Below are positions 13,457 through 20,994 of a stretch of DNA of 29,424 nt, one piece after another. The stretch's first letter is position 1, and each line of letters begins with the position of its first letter. The notes beneath the pieces are model-generated. The model saw only the letters and a program-made list of their open reading frames with translations. It did no database searches and had not been told where the DNA came from. This DNA comes from an uncultured Eubacteriales bacterium (GTDB taxonomy: Bacteria; Bacillota; Clostridia; Oscillospirales; CAG-272): positions 1 to 29,424 of the forward strand of contig CAKSSY010000017.1 of the NCBI GenBank assembly GCA_934489945.1. Reading direction: 5' to 3'. Made by a program: the position numbers and the translations under genes.

Positions 13457-14670
13457 TGTTACAGTATACTGCAGTTAACATTTTTGGTGTATAATAATTG
13501 GATATTTGACAAGGAGGTAATAAAAATGTCAAATCAAAAGTACACCACGGAATTCAAGAAACAAGTTGTTGAATTCTATCTTGATCACCACACGGTGAAG
13601 GAAACGTTATCGGAGTTTAATATCCCCGAAAGCACACTGTTTGTTTGGAAGCATCAATATCAGACCCATATGTTTGAAAAGCCATGTAGCACCAAATTGA
13701 GCAGCCTCAAACATATGCAACGCAAGCTGGATCGAATGAAAGCGGTTTTAGAAGCACAAAGCATTTTGAAATGCTCTCCAAATGCGTCAAACGCCGAAAA
13801 AGTAAAGGCTGTCAATAGCCTTAAAGACAGCTATTCCGTCAGGATTTTGTGTGATGCAGTAAATCTTCCCACGGGTAGTTATTACCATTATAAACGAAGA
13901 GAAGCATATCGTACACTTTATGAGCGTAACGATGAACTGATCAAACCGTTGATCAAAGAGATCTTTGAGAATAGCGAGTATCGTTTGGGCAAACGACCAA
14001 TCAAGCGAATTCTTGCAGAACGAGGATACCGAGTTGCCGAAGAAAGAATTGCTCGCTTGATGAAAGAGATGTCGCTGGCTGTTCAAGCACCGATGGCATT
14101 GAGTCACCACAAGAAACCTATTTCAAGACCATACTACCAAAATCGGTTACACAACGAATACGATCAGATAGCCCCAAATGCGGTTTGGGTAAGTGACATA
14201 ACATACATTCGAGCAGGTCAAGAAAACAAATTTGTATGCGTGATTATTGATTTGTTTTCAAGAATGGTTATTTCATACGCTGTGTCTGATCGTATTGATA
14301 CGATGCTCACCATTGAAACATTTTCGAAAGCATTTCAATGGCGCGGTGAACCGAAAAGCCTGATGTTCCATAGTGATCAAGGAGTGCAATACACCTGTCA
14401 TGCCTTCAGAGAATTTTTGAAGGAGTGTTCGGTAACGCAATCGTTTGCCACACCGGGAACGCCAACCGAAAATGCAGTCTGTGAAGCCTTTTTCTCAAGA
14501 ATGAAATATGAGGCATTATATCGTCAAACATATTCATCTATCAAGGAAATTGACGAGGAAGTGAAAAAGTATATTGATTACTATAACAACCGCAGACCTC
14601 ATCGGCGTTTGAATTTTAAGTCGCCGGCTGATGTTGAAGCAGCGTATTACGAAAGTTTAAAAGCGTAACA
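13457..14670 (+). mobile_element. IS3-family insertion sequence (ends uncertain)
   Basis: An IS3-type transposase gene fills this span. The only matching ends I can find are TGTTAC (13457-13462) and GTAACA (14665-14670), a 6-bp inverted match, with no target duplication visible in the flanking bases. True ends could lie further out, up to the terminator at 13444 on the left and the hairpin at 14697 on the right. Confidence 0.4.
13526..14668 (+). CDS. IS3-family transposase, OrfA and OrfB in one frame
   Basis: This is a 380-residue transposase. Residues 1-60 are an OrfA-like helix-turn-helix (YTTEFKKQVVEFYLDHHTVK, then LSEFNIPESTLFVWKHQY), followed by a leucine-zipper-like helix. A HTH_21-type segment (YRLGKRPIKRILAERGYRV) precedes the rve integrase core. 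The DDE residues are visible: D in VWVSDITYI, D in HSDQGVQYT, and E in NAVCEAFFSRMK. The C-terminus has YIDYYNNRRPHRRLNFKSPADV, typical of IS3. Most IS3 elements need a -1 frameshift to join OrfA and OrfB; here they are continuous. The ATG 13526 has the near-perfect AAGGAGGTAA five bases upstream. An upstream extension to 13406 runs through a terminator and is rejected. The gene is intact, so the element may be active. Confidence 0.92.
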   Translation: MSNQKYTTEFKKQVVEFYLDHHTVKETLSEFNIPESTLFVWKHQYQTHMFEKPCSTKLSSLKHMQRKLDRMKAVLEAQSILKCSPNASNAEKVKAVNSLKDSYSVRILCDAVNLPTGSYYHYKRREAYRTLYERNDELIKPLIKEIFENSEYRLGKRPIKRILAERGYRVAEERIARLMKEMSLAVQAPMALSHHKKPISRPYYQNRLHNEYDQIAPNAVWVSDITYIRAGQENKFVCVIIDLFSRMVISYAVSDRIDTMLTIETFSKAFQWRGEPKSLMFHSDQGVQYTCHAFREFLKECSVTQSFATPGTPTENAVCEAFFSRMKYEALYRQTYSSIKEIDEEVKKYIDYYNNRRPHRRLNFKSPADVEAAYYESLKA

Positions 14671-14770
14671 AAGAGCAACTCCCGATTATAAAAGGTGAGA
14701 GCATCTATTTCTTGGCGGAGAAATAGATGCTCTCTTTTTGCTGTTTAAAAGCATAGCAAAGGGCAACTCC
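14656..14770 (+). repeat. 27-bp imperfect direct repeat flanking a hairpin
   Basis: The copies at 14656-14682 and 14744-14770 match at 24 of 27 positions (both start TTTAAAAGC and end GCAACTCC). The first copy includes the last four codons and stop of the transposase; the second lies just past the terminator hairpin. Origin unclear: recombination, a nested older element end, or an intergenic repeat. Confidence 0.75.
14697..14739 (+). terminator. 16-bp hairpin terminator after the transposase
   Basis: GAGAGCATCTATTTCT (14697-14712) pairs with 14719-14734, loop TGGCGG, followed by TTTTT (14735-14739). On the minus strand it could also end the tRNA transcript. Confidence 0.85.
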
Positions 14771-14806
14771 TTTTTGAAAGTGTTCCAAAAGTCGTTACCC
14801 TCGCAA

Positions 14807-14881
14807 TGGCTGGGATGGCCGGATTCGGACCGACGAGTGCGGGAGTCAAAGTCCCGTGCCTTACCGCTTGGCGACATCCCA
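14807..14881 (-). tRNA. tRNA-Gln (anticodon TTG)
   Basis: The minus strand from 14881 folds as a complete cloverleaf. Acceptor TGGGATG (14881-14875) pairs with CATCCCA (14817-14811). The D arm is GCC/GGC around AAGCGGTAA. The anticodon stem CGGGA/TCCCG has loop CTTTGAC, giving anticodon TTG (Gln). The T arm is GTCGG/CCGGC with loop TCCGAAT, unusual in having C instead of T at the second loop position. Discriminator G and an encoded CCA end at 14807. It reads glutamine CAA codons. Its consensus promoter lies 13-41 bases upstream. The accessory block with the IS ends just beyond its 3' side, a common integration context. Confidence 0.95.
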
Positions 14882-14893
14882 AGATACCCGATT

Positions 14894-14922
14894 ATTATAA
14901 CAAAGATTCTTTGTTTTGTCAA
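14894..14922 (-). promoter_or_regulatory. consensus promoter of tRNA-Gln
   Basis: On the minus strand TTGACA (14922-14917), a 17-bp spacer, TATAAT (14899-14894), followed 13 bases later by the tRNA 5' end at 14881. Confidence 0.92.
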
Positions 14923-15010
14923 GGTGTCGGACGGAATTTTTTGCAAGACGGAGGGTTCTTCGTAAATTTTTCGGGAAAATCCCATCGATACGGCGGAAAC
15001 GTCGTTTCCT

Positions 15011-16225
15011 CTATGGGTTTGGATTCTGCTTCCGGTTCTCAAGACACAACAGATATCCCGACGCAAGCAAAAGAGGAGCGTAAGTATGGTGATGTGTGTA
15101 GTCGATGTTTCCCGCGGCAATCTCAAGTGCGGACACAACCGAATCGGAAACCCGCCGTCCCGGGCAAAGTGCCGCGATGGACGCCGCCTCTCCGATTCCG
15201 CGCAAAGGATAAAACGCGGGATTGATCTTTCGGCTGTTTTGTCCGGGATTCCGATAGTGTTTACCGCCCACAACTCCCATATCCTCTGTTTTGGCTTCCC
15301 GCCACGGTGTATAGGTGAAATTCAGTGCCCGGCGGAAGTCCGGGTCGTCGAAAAGCGACAAGGAAGAAAGTACCCTTTCCTCTCCGAAATCGGCAATCTC
15401 ATCAAGAAGTCTCCTTGTTTTCGCACGGAATACGGGATCCGGATCCAGATCATACACAAGGCGAAGGGAATAGCTCATTTGCAGAGTGCTGTAGCAGAGC
15501 TTTTCCCGATACGGATAGCCGTGAGATTTTACCAATGCCTCGTCGCGATATTCGAGATATTTTTCGCGGAAGTGATTCTCACCGGTTACGAAAAAGGCGG
15601 AAAGATAGAACATGGGAAGGCGCATATACTCATGTGCACCGAGTGTGTCGCCCCACATGGTGCTGACGATGCCGGGTTTTCCGTCGTCGCGCAGAAGTTG
15701 AAAGCCCGTTTCGGCGGTGACATCGCGCTCGCACTTTCGGGCGATGGAGGAGAGCACACGGCGAATGTCGGCTTTTTGGTTTTCTTTTGACATCGGTGAG
15801 CGGAAATAGCGGACGGCGGCATACACAAAGTGCGTATATTGGTCACGGGAACTATCGGAGTAATGGCTTTTGCCGTCCTCCGGCGAGAATCCGCGTGCGA
15901 CAAAGCCCTCATTCCTTGCGACATCGGCACAATGAAGCATCCCTTCCCACAGCTTACCGCAAAGCGGCGGAATCGTTTTATCCTCTGTGGCGGCGTACCC
16001 GGCGACCAGTGCATCGATTGCGGTGCCGCCAGAGAGAACGCAGTCCTCCATGCCCGTTCCCCAACCGCAGGGGTTGGGATCGTCGCGGGCAATTTCCGCG
16101 GGAGTGGGAAGGTCGGCATCGGCGTTTTTTCTGTCGTCTGTCAGAAAGTCGAACAAAAGACCGGCTTTGGGGGAATAAAACCGGTTAAAAATGAAATTCC
16201 ACGCATTGCGAATGGCGTTGCTCAT
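15011..16225 (-). CDS. hypothetical protein, possibly helical-barrel (six-hairpin-like) enzyme
   Basis: This is a 404-residue soluble protein with no signal peptide. Helical segments alternate with aromatic and glycine-rich loops: FDFLTDDRKNADADLPTPAE, NPCGWGTGMEDCVLSGG, GFVARGFSPEDGKSHYSDSS, TYTPWREAKTEDMG and a C-terminal IDYTHHHTYAPLLLASGYL. Repeated helical pairs with aromatic, Asp/Glu-bearing loops recall (alpha/alpha)6-barrel glycan-active enzymes, but I cannot assign a family, so this is only a suggestion. The start ATG 16225-16223 has AAGGAGAG six to seven bases upstream. It is the last gene of the five-gene minus-strand run, 18 bases after the phosphatase gene. No clear terminator follows before the tRNA promoter. 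Confidence 0.6.
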   Translation of the reverse strand: MSNAIRNAWNFIFNRFYSPKAGLLFDFLTDDRKNADADLPTPAEIARDDPNPCGWGTGMEDCVLSGGTAIDALVAGYAATEDKTIPPLCGKLWEGMLHCADVARNEGFVARGFSPEDGKSHYSDSSRDQYTHFVYAAVRYFRSPMSKENQKADIRRVLSSIARKCERDVTAETGFQLLRDDGKPGIVSTMWGDTLGAHEYMRLPMFYLSAFFVTGENHFREKYLEYRDEALVKSHGYPYREKLCYSTLQMSYSLRLVYDLDPDPVFRAKTRRLLDEIADFGEERVLSSLSLFDDPDFRRALNFTYTPWREAKTEDMGVVGGKHYRNPGQNSRKINPAFYPLRGIGEAASIAALCPGRRVSDSVVSALEIAAGNIDYTHHHTYAPLLLASGYLLCLENRKQNPNP

Positions 16226-16243
16226 CTGTCTCTCCTTGGTTTT

Positions 16244-16960
16244 TCAGAAAAAGATACGGTTCTGATACGAAAGCGGAAGACCGTCACGATAGATATGTGA
16301 ATCGTTGGAAACCTGCAACATACAAGGGACGGTGTATCCTCCGAGGTTCGCAAATTCGATGACGCTCATGGAGCTGTGTCCGAGGTCGAAATGGGTACCG
16401 AACAGCGGGTACGGGATTCCGAGAACATGACTTAGAAACAACAGTCCGAAGCCCTGATGAGCAAAAAGCGCGATCCGCTCCTCCGTCGGTTTTGTGACAT
16501 GGTAGAGATTTTTGGTCTCGTCCCTTACATAGCCCAGCGAGGCAAAAAAGGCATCACTCTCCCGCGCGATTCGTTCGCAGGCATTACGGAAGGCGGTACC
16601 GGCAAATGCGGGGTGGTCGTACCAACGGGAGCCGAGTGCCTGCACCTCGGGCGATGCAAACAGACGTTTATAATCCTTGTCCTGAAAGCACCAACAGCGC
16701 GAGCCGTCGGCACGTGTAACCGAGAGATCCCGATAAGCATATCCCTCGTTACACCAGTCAAGAATTGTAACTTCCTTTTTCAGAAGCTCCGCGGTGGGGG
16801 CGGCTGTCTGTATGGCGCGTTTGGAGGACGAGGCATAGATCCGATCCGCGCCGTACAGGGAAAGACGGTTGGCAAGTGCCTTTGCCTGTTTTTGTCCGAG
16901 TTCGGTCAGCGAATCGGGGTTATAAATGGGGTCGCCGTGTCGGAGATAGAAGAAAAGCAT
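16244..16960 (-). CDS. histidine phosphatase (phosphoglycerate mutase-like) family protein
   Basis: This is a 238-residue cytosolic protein. The N-terminal FYLRHGDPIY carries the RHG motif with the phosphorylated His8 and Arg7. LTELGQKQAKALANRL and SSSKRAIQTA (Arg48 region) are the second conserved block of the superfamily, and FAHQGFG (His168) supplies the second catalytic histidine. Such enzymes remove or transfer phosphate on sugars, nucleotides or other small molecules; the substrate here is not predictable. The start ATG 16960 follows GGGAGG with six bases between. It lies 18 bases after the membrane-anchored protein gene and 18 bases before the 404-aa gene, so it is co-transcribed. Confidence 0.85.
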   Translation of the reverse strand: MLFFYLRHGDPIYNPDSLTELGQKQAKALANRLSLYGADRIYASSSKRAIQTAAPTAELLKKEVTILDWCNEGYAYRDLSVTRADGSRCWCFQDKDYKRLFASPEVQALGSRWYDHPAFAGTAFRNACERIARESDAFFASLGYVRDETKNLYHVTKPTEERIALFAHQGFGLLFLSHVLGIPYPLFGTHFDLGHSSMSVIEFANLGGYTVPCMLQVSNDSHIYRDGLPLSYQNRIFF

Positions 16961-16978
16961 AAAAAACCTCCCGTTGAT

Positions 16979-17719
16979 TTATTGAGCAAGAGCTTTTTTA
17001 TCCGCCGCACTGAGAGGGCGGGTCACATTGTCGGATGCCTCGGTATAGGCATAAAGACAGAGGGTTCCGTATGCCTTGTCCCGGTAGATATCGAATCCGG
17101 AGGACTCATACGCGATGTCGCCCTTATAATAAAAGTCGGCATACACGGCGAGCATGAGATCGTCAAGCTCAACTCCGTCGAACACCAGTCGGCGATAGCT
17201 GTGTCTCCCGCTGTGTGTACGGGCGGAAACGAGTGTAGGCGGAATCCTTGTAAGAACCACGGAGGCGGGATCATTGGTAAGGTTATCATCGGGGTTATCG
17301 GGGGTCAGATCGCGCGAGGTGACAAGCGTAATGTCGTACCAATCCTCGGCGGAATCGGGGGTGAAGTCGAGATTATAGTCCTTTTGGAGTGCCTTCAGGG
17401 TACTGTCGTTATACCGGACGAGGAGCTGGAGCTGTTTTGCCTCGGGGATAAACACGGCTTCGCACACGGTAAAATAGCCGTAGTTGTTCGGCGCACGGGT
17501 AATGGTATTCTGTTCCTGCGTGACGAGTTTCAGATCGTCGCCATACTTGGCATAGGCTTCGGAGAGCATGTCGTTCGGGGACAACGTTTTCAGTTCGGCG
17601 GGAACGCGCGAGGTCAGAAATCGCCAAAAAAGGACAACAAACACCGCGGCGACAAGAATTCCGATCAGCACGCGGAAAAAGATTTTGAGGATATCAAAGA
17701 CATTGGGCTTTCCGAACAT
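16979..17719 (-). CDS. hypothetical single-pass membrane protein
   Basis: This is a 246-residue protein with a short cytoplasmic N-terminus and one membrane helix at residues about 10-33 (ILKIFFRVLIGILVAAVFVV). An extracytoplasmic domain follows, made of strand-like segments (GYFTVCEAVFIPEAKQLQLL, WYDITLVTSR, RRLVFDGVELDDLMLAVYAD) and YGTLCLYAYTEASD near the end. No catalytic motif is evident. The start ATG 17719 has AAAGGAG six to seven bases upstream. It sits 28 bases after the U32 peptidase gene, so expression is tied to zapA. Function unknown. Confidence 0.65.
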   Translation of the reverse strand: MFGKPNVFDILKIFFRVLIGILVAAVFVVLFWRFLTSRVPAELKTLSPNDMLSEAYAKYGDDLKLVTQEQNTITRAPNNYGYFTVCEAVFIPEAKQLQLLVRYNDSTLKALQKDYNLDFTPDSAEDWYDITLVTSRDLTPDNPDDNLTNDPASVVLTRIPPTLVSARTHSGRHSYRRLVFDGVELDDLMLAVYADFYYKGDIAYESSGFDIYRDKAYGTLCLYAYTEASDNVTRPLSAADKKALAQ

Positions 17720-17747
17720 AGCATACTCCTTTCGTCGGGAAGGCGGT

Positions 17748-19736
17748 TCAACGGTTTAAGCGACGGACTTCCGTTCCGAGTGGGGTTCCGTCCCGGAAGG
17801 CTTTTATCACGGCGTCGCAATCTGCGCGTGTTTCGGTACTGAAAATATAGTGTTCGCCCGCAATTCCGGCGGTGCGGACGCTGTCCATACGGTCGGAAAG
17901 GCAGGTGGGAAGGCTGTTGAATATCACAGAGCGGTGTTCCCATTCCCGAAGAACCGGAAAGCGGATGCCTCGGCGGTCGACAAGGACATTCTGTCCAGCA
18001 GTGCAGGCTTTACAGGAACCGATCTCTTTTCCCACGCATTTTTCGAGGATCATCAGAGGCAGTCTTCCGTAGACGATGAGTGCCGTGGCACCCGGGATGT
18101 CACGCGCCTGCGGGAGGGTCAGTTCGGGGGAGAGAACAACATCGGCAAAGCCGAGGGAGGTAAGAAGGGAGGCACTTGCGGTATTGGTAACATTCAGGCG
18201 GAAATCCCCGTGCGGCACCAATCCCGCTTCCAGGGCAAGGTCAAGGTGTCCGAGATTTCCCACCAAGGCGTGGCGGGCACCCTGTGCCGCAGCGTGTTTC
18301 AGAAGTCCGGTCATTTTCTCCCGCTCGCTGTCAAAAATGACGGGCGGAAGGACGACCCCGTCGCACGAGCCGTCATAAACCTGCGGTGGCAGATAGATAT
18401 GGTCAAACCAATCTTTTGCCGAGGGCGGTATCTGATCGGGGGAACGGAAAACGGCACTCCGGAAAGAAATCCGGGGGGCAGGGGACGGGGCTTCGGCAGT
18501 GTCACACCGGACAAGCGGCGGCAGACTCTGCATGGCAGCTAAGAGCTTATCGGTCGCTTGCCGACGGAGTGCATTGAGTGCCGATACGGGGAGCATGAGC
18601 CCTTCGTCCAGCACAAGATGAAGTTTGCCGGGGGAAAACGGGGTGTTCCCGAGGCGCGAAAGGCTACGGGAGACGCTTTCGTCCGTCATCGGGGCGGTTT
18701 CCGCTTTGAGCGGAACCATGCCGGTTGCGCTTGCGGTGAAGTTGCCGCATCGGAGGGTGAGGACGGATTCCCTGTCCGCACGGAATTCAGCGGTCATTTC
18801 GACGGGGCGTTTTTTGGTAATGCCCCGGAAAGGAAGAAGCGTGCGGGAGGCTTCCTTATCGGCATCCGACCGGATGCCGAGCATAGCATGTCCGATATGA
18901 CCGGTAAAATATCCGTCGGTAAATCCGCCGCGGGAGAAAACAGCGGCAAGTTCTCGCATTTCTTCGTCGGTGGCGGGACGGTTTTCGTCGATCAGGCGAC
19001 GATAGACGGCGGTAACATCGCGGACATATTCGGGAGACTTCATCCGTCCCTCGATCTTGAAAGATGCCACACCTGCCGCGATCAATTCCGGAATATGGCG
19101 CGCCAGTGCCAGATCGCGCAAAGAGAGCGGATACGAGCCGGAATAAGGCAGACGGCAGGGCTGAGCGCACTCGCCGCGATTGCCGCTCCTGCCGCCGACG
19201 ACCGAGGAGAAAAGGCATTGTCCCGAATGGCAGACACAGAGTGCACCGTGGACAAAGACCTCCGCCTCAATCGGAGATGCGGCGGTGAAGTGCGAAATGT
19301 CGGCAAACGACATTTCGCGGGCACATACCATTCGGGAAAACCCCAGTTTCGCCAGCCGTTCGGCGGCGGCGACGCAGTGTCCCGACATCTGTGTACTGGC
19401 ATGGAGATGTGCCTTCGGAAACCGGCGATGGATTTCTGCCGCACCGCCGATATCTGCAACAATAAGTGCGTCGGCACCTGCCGCAAGGGCAGATTCCGCC
19501 GCACTTAAATAGTCCTTTTGTTCGCGGTCGCAGATCAGCGTGTTCTGTGTGACATAAACGCGCACGCCGTATGTATGAGCCAGCGCGATTGCCTCGCGCA
19601 TTTCCTGTTCGGTAAAGTTCCGGGCGTTCTTTCTGGCGTTGAATCCGACCGCACCGAAATAGACCGCATCGGCTCCGCCTTCAATCGCCGCCTCCAGGGC
19701 TTCGGACGAGCCGGCGGGGGAGAGCAATTCAGACAT
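17748..19736 (-). CDS. U32 family peptidase-like protein
   Basis: This is a 662-residue protein. The N-terminal half is the U32 TIM-barrel: SPAGSSEALEAAIEGGADAVYFG at the start, then EVFVHGALCVCHSGQCLFSS followed by VGGRSGNRGECAQPC, the family signature with its cysteine set. Next comes FKIEGRMKSPEYV, also diagnostic. The C-terminal half carries a DUF3656-like region and a further cysteine pair (GSCKACTAGQ). Family members TrhP and RlhA take part in hydroxylation of tRNA or 23S rRNA bases, so an RNA-modification role is more likely than collagen proteolysis. The start ATG 19736 overlaps the zapA stop by 8 bases without a strong ribosome binding site, suggesting translational coupling. Confidence 0.85.
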   Translation of the reverse strand: MSELLSPAGSSEALEAAIEGGADAVYFGAVGFNARKNARNFTEQEMREAIALAHTYGVRVYVTQNTLICDREQKDYLSAAESALAAGADALIVADIGGAAEIHRRFPKAHLHASTQMSGHCVAAAERLAKLGFSRMVCAREMSFADISHFTAASPIEAEVFVHGALCVCHSGQCLFSSVVGGRSGNRGECAQPCRLPYSGSYPLSLRDLALARHIPELIAAGVASFKIEGRMKSPEYVRDVTAVYRRLIDENRPATDEEMRELAAVFSRGGFTDGYFTGHIGHAMLGIRSDADKEASRTLLPFRGITKKRPVEMTAEFRADRESVLTLRCGNFTASATGMVPLKAETAPMTDESVSRSLSRLGNTPFSPGKLHLVLDEGLMLPVSALNALRRQATDKLLAAMQSLPPLVRCDTAEAPSPAPRISFRSAVFRSPDQIPPSAKDWFDHIYLPPQVYDGSCDGVVLPPVIFDSEREKMTGLLKHAAAQGARHALVGNLGHLDLALEAGLVPHGDFRLNVTNTASASLLTSLGFADVVLSPELTLPQARDIPGATALIVYGRLPLMILEKCVGKEIGSCKACTAGQNVLVDRRGIRFPVLREWEHRSVIFNSLPTCLSDRMDSVRTAGIAGEHYIFSTETRADCDAVIKAFRDGTPLGTEVRRLNR

Positions 19737-20712
19737 TGTCAAAGGTGATGAGGTCAAACATGGAGCGAACGCGTTTCTGTGCCTTCTGTTTTTCTTTTTC
19801 CATCGTTGCGGCATCCGAGAGGTTTTTCTCCGGCTCGGCGGCTGGTTTGGTATCGATGGTAAGCTGGTTTTCGTCGACCTGTTTACGCAGCGGCTTCATT
19901 TCGATTTCAAAAGAGCTGTCCACGCTGTCGGCAAGTTCGGAGACCGGTGCTTTTTCCGTCGGCTTTTCTTCTTCAGCGGGGACTTCTGCGGCAGGTTCGG
20001 CGGTTTCCCTGACGGTTTCTTCGACGACCGGCTCCTCTGCTTTTTCGGCAGTCGCTTCCTCCGTCCGTTCGGTTACGGTTTCTTCCGCAACAACAGGAGC
20101 GGCAGGTTCTTCGGGCATCGTTGTGTTGTTGTCTTCCGTGACCGGTGTGGCGGGTTCTTCTGCGGCAGATTCGGCGGGCACCGTCGACGCGGCAGCCGCA
20201 CGGAGGGCATCGATCATGTTGTCTTTATCGGAAAGTTCACGGTTAGCCTCGGCAAGTTTCTGTTCCAGCTCCTGCACGCGGACCGACAGTTCATTGGCAT
20301 TGTTTTCTGCTGTGACGGCTTTCTGTGTCAGAATCCGGATCTGTTCCCCGGCAATTCCGGCATCGGCGTTGGCACTCCTGAATTTTTCCTCTGTCTCGGC
20401 AAGCTGTGCGCGGATGCCGTCGCACTCATCGGCAAGGCGGGCAACTTCGGCACGCAATGCCTCGGATTCATCGTTTTTCTTTTCTTCCTCCAGTTTGTTT
20501 ACCGTTTCCTGCAAGCGGTTTCTCTCGGCGCAATAATCCAAAGCGCAAAGAAGTGCCGCCTCATTCTTCGGACAACGGTTTCCGCTCTGAAGATAAATTT
20601 CCCGGATACGGCGGTCAAGGATGCCGACGATTGCCTCTACGTTTTCCGGTGTCTCATCGGTGACGATATTCATCTGGACATCCGCAATCATGATCGTATA
20701 CTTCTGTTTCAT
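19729..20712 (-). CDS. zapA: cell division protein ZapA with long C-terminal extension
   Basis: This is a 327-residue protein. Residues 1-90 match ZapA: a YTIMIADVQMNIVTDETPE strand-turn, IVGILDRRIREI, and the alanine-rich helix NEAALLCALDYCAERNRL. ZapA dimers bridge FtsZ filaments at the division ring. A coiled coil covers about 65-165, and an extremely Glu/Ala/Pro/Val-rich, probably disordered segment covers about 170-270. A short basic end (KEKQKAQKRVRSMFDLITF) follows. Typical ZapA is about 90-110 residues, so roughly two thirds is extension. The start ATG 20712 has GGAGG seven bases upstream. It heads the five-gene run and is divergent from mreB; pairing of zapA with a U32 peptidase gene is common in Firmicutes. 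Confidence 0.85.
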   Translation of the reverse strand: MKQKYTIMIADVQMNIVTDETPENVEAIVGILDRRIREIYLQSGNRCPKNEAALLCALDYCAERNRLQETVNKLEEEKKNDESEALRAEVARLADECDGIRAQLAETEEKFRSANADAGIAGEQIRILTQKAVTAENNANELSVRVQELEQKLAEANRELSDKDNMIDALRAAAASTVPAESAAEEPATPVTEDNNTTMPEEPAAPVVAEETVTERTEEATAEKAEEPVVEETVRETAEPAAEVPAEEEKPTEKAPVSELADSVDSSFEIEMKPLRKQVDENQLTIDTKPAAEPEKNLSDAATMEKEKQKAQKRVRSMFDLITFDNV

Positions 20713-20764
20713 TTGGGTTCCTCCGGTTTCTTTGTGTATATCCTTGAAAAGAATGAAAATGTAC

Positions 20765-20793
20765 TTGAAAAAAGAAAACAAATGGTGTATAAT
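20765..20793 (+). promoter_or_regulatory. sigma-A promoter of mreB
   Basis: TTGAAA (20765-20770), a 17-bp spacer, TATAAT (20788-20793). Transcription starting near 20800 would give a leader of about 195 nt before the mreB ATG at 20995. Confidence 0.8.
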
Positions 20794-20809
20794 ATTTCTA
20801 TACAATTCT

Positions 20810-20838
20810 ATTATAAACCATTTTCTTCAAAATGAAAA
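20810..20838 (-). promoter_or_regulatory. candidate promoter of zapA operon
   Basis: On the minus strand TATAAT (20815-20810) with TTTTCA (20838-20833) at 17-bp spacing. The -10 is perfect, the -35 poor. It lies back-to-back with the mreB promoter, so the transcripts diverge and overlap by tens of bases. Confidence 0.55.
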
Positions 20839-20866
20839 GAGCTTTTCTGAATTTTTTTTGATTTTT

Positions 20867-20934
20867 ATTCCCTCTTTTTTCACTTTTTTTCGTCTTTTTT
20901 CGGAAAAATGGGAAAAACAAGGCAAAGAGGGAAT
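20867..20934 (+). promoter_or_regulatory. large stem-loop in the mreB leader
   Basis: ATTCCCTCTTT (20867-20877) pairs perfectly with AAAGAGGGAAT (20924-20934) across a 46-nt loop. The loop holds a nested TTTTTT-CGG-AAAAA stem near 20895-20907. The region has long T tracts. Its role is unknown; it could be a leader control element or a barrier between divergent transcripts. Confidence 0.5.
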
Positions 20935-20994
20935 CGAAAAAAAGCGAGTTGGCATCCCCGGAGCGGACAAAACTATGGAAAGGGAGGGAAACCG

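Noticed and set aside
13406..13525. 40-residue N-terminal extension of the transposase
   Set aside because: It runs through the terminator hairpin 13413-13444, and the internal ATG 13526 has an ideal AAGGAGGTAA.
14807..14881. tRNA 3'-end duplication as an attachment repeat
   Set aside because: I looked for the tRNA 3' words (GGCTGGGATGG and neighbours) elsewhere in the window and found none, so no att pair can be claimed.
14738..15225. Plus-strand ORFs across the tRNA region
   Set aside because: They read antisense through tRNA-Gln and its promoter and have no start signals.
16457..17842. 461-codon plus-strand ORF
   Set aside because: It lies antisense to the phosphatase and membrane-protein genes. 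Those have clear motifs and ribosome binding sites, while this frame is low-information and His/Gly-rich.
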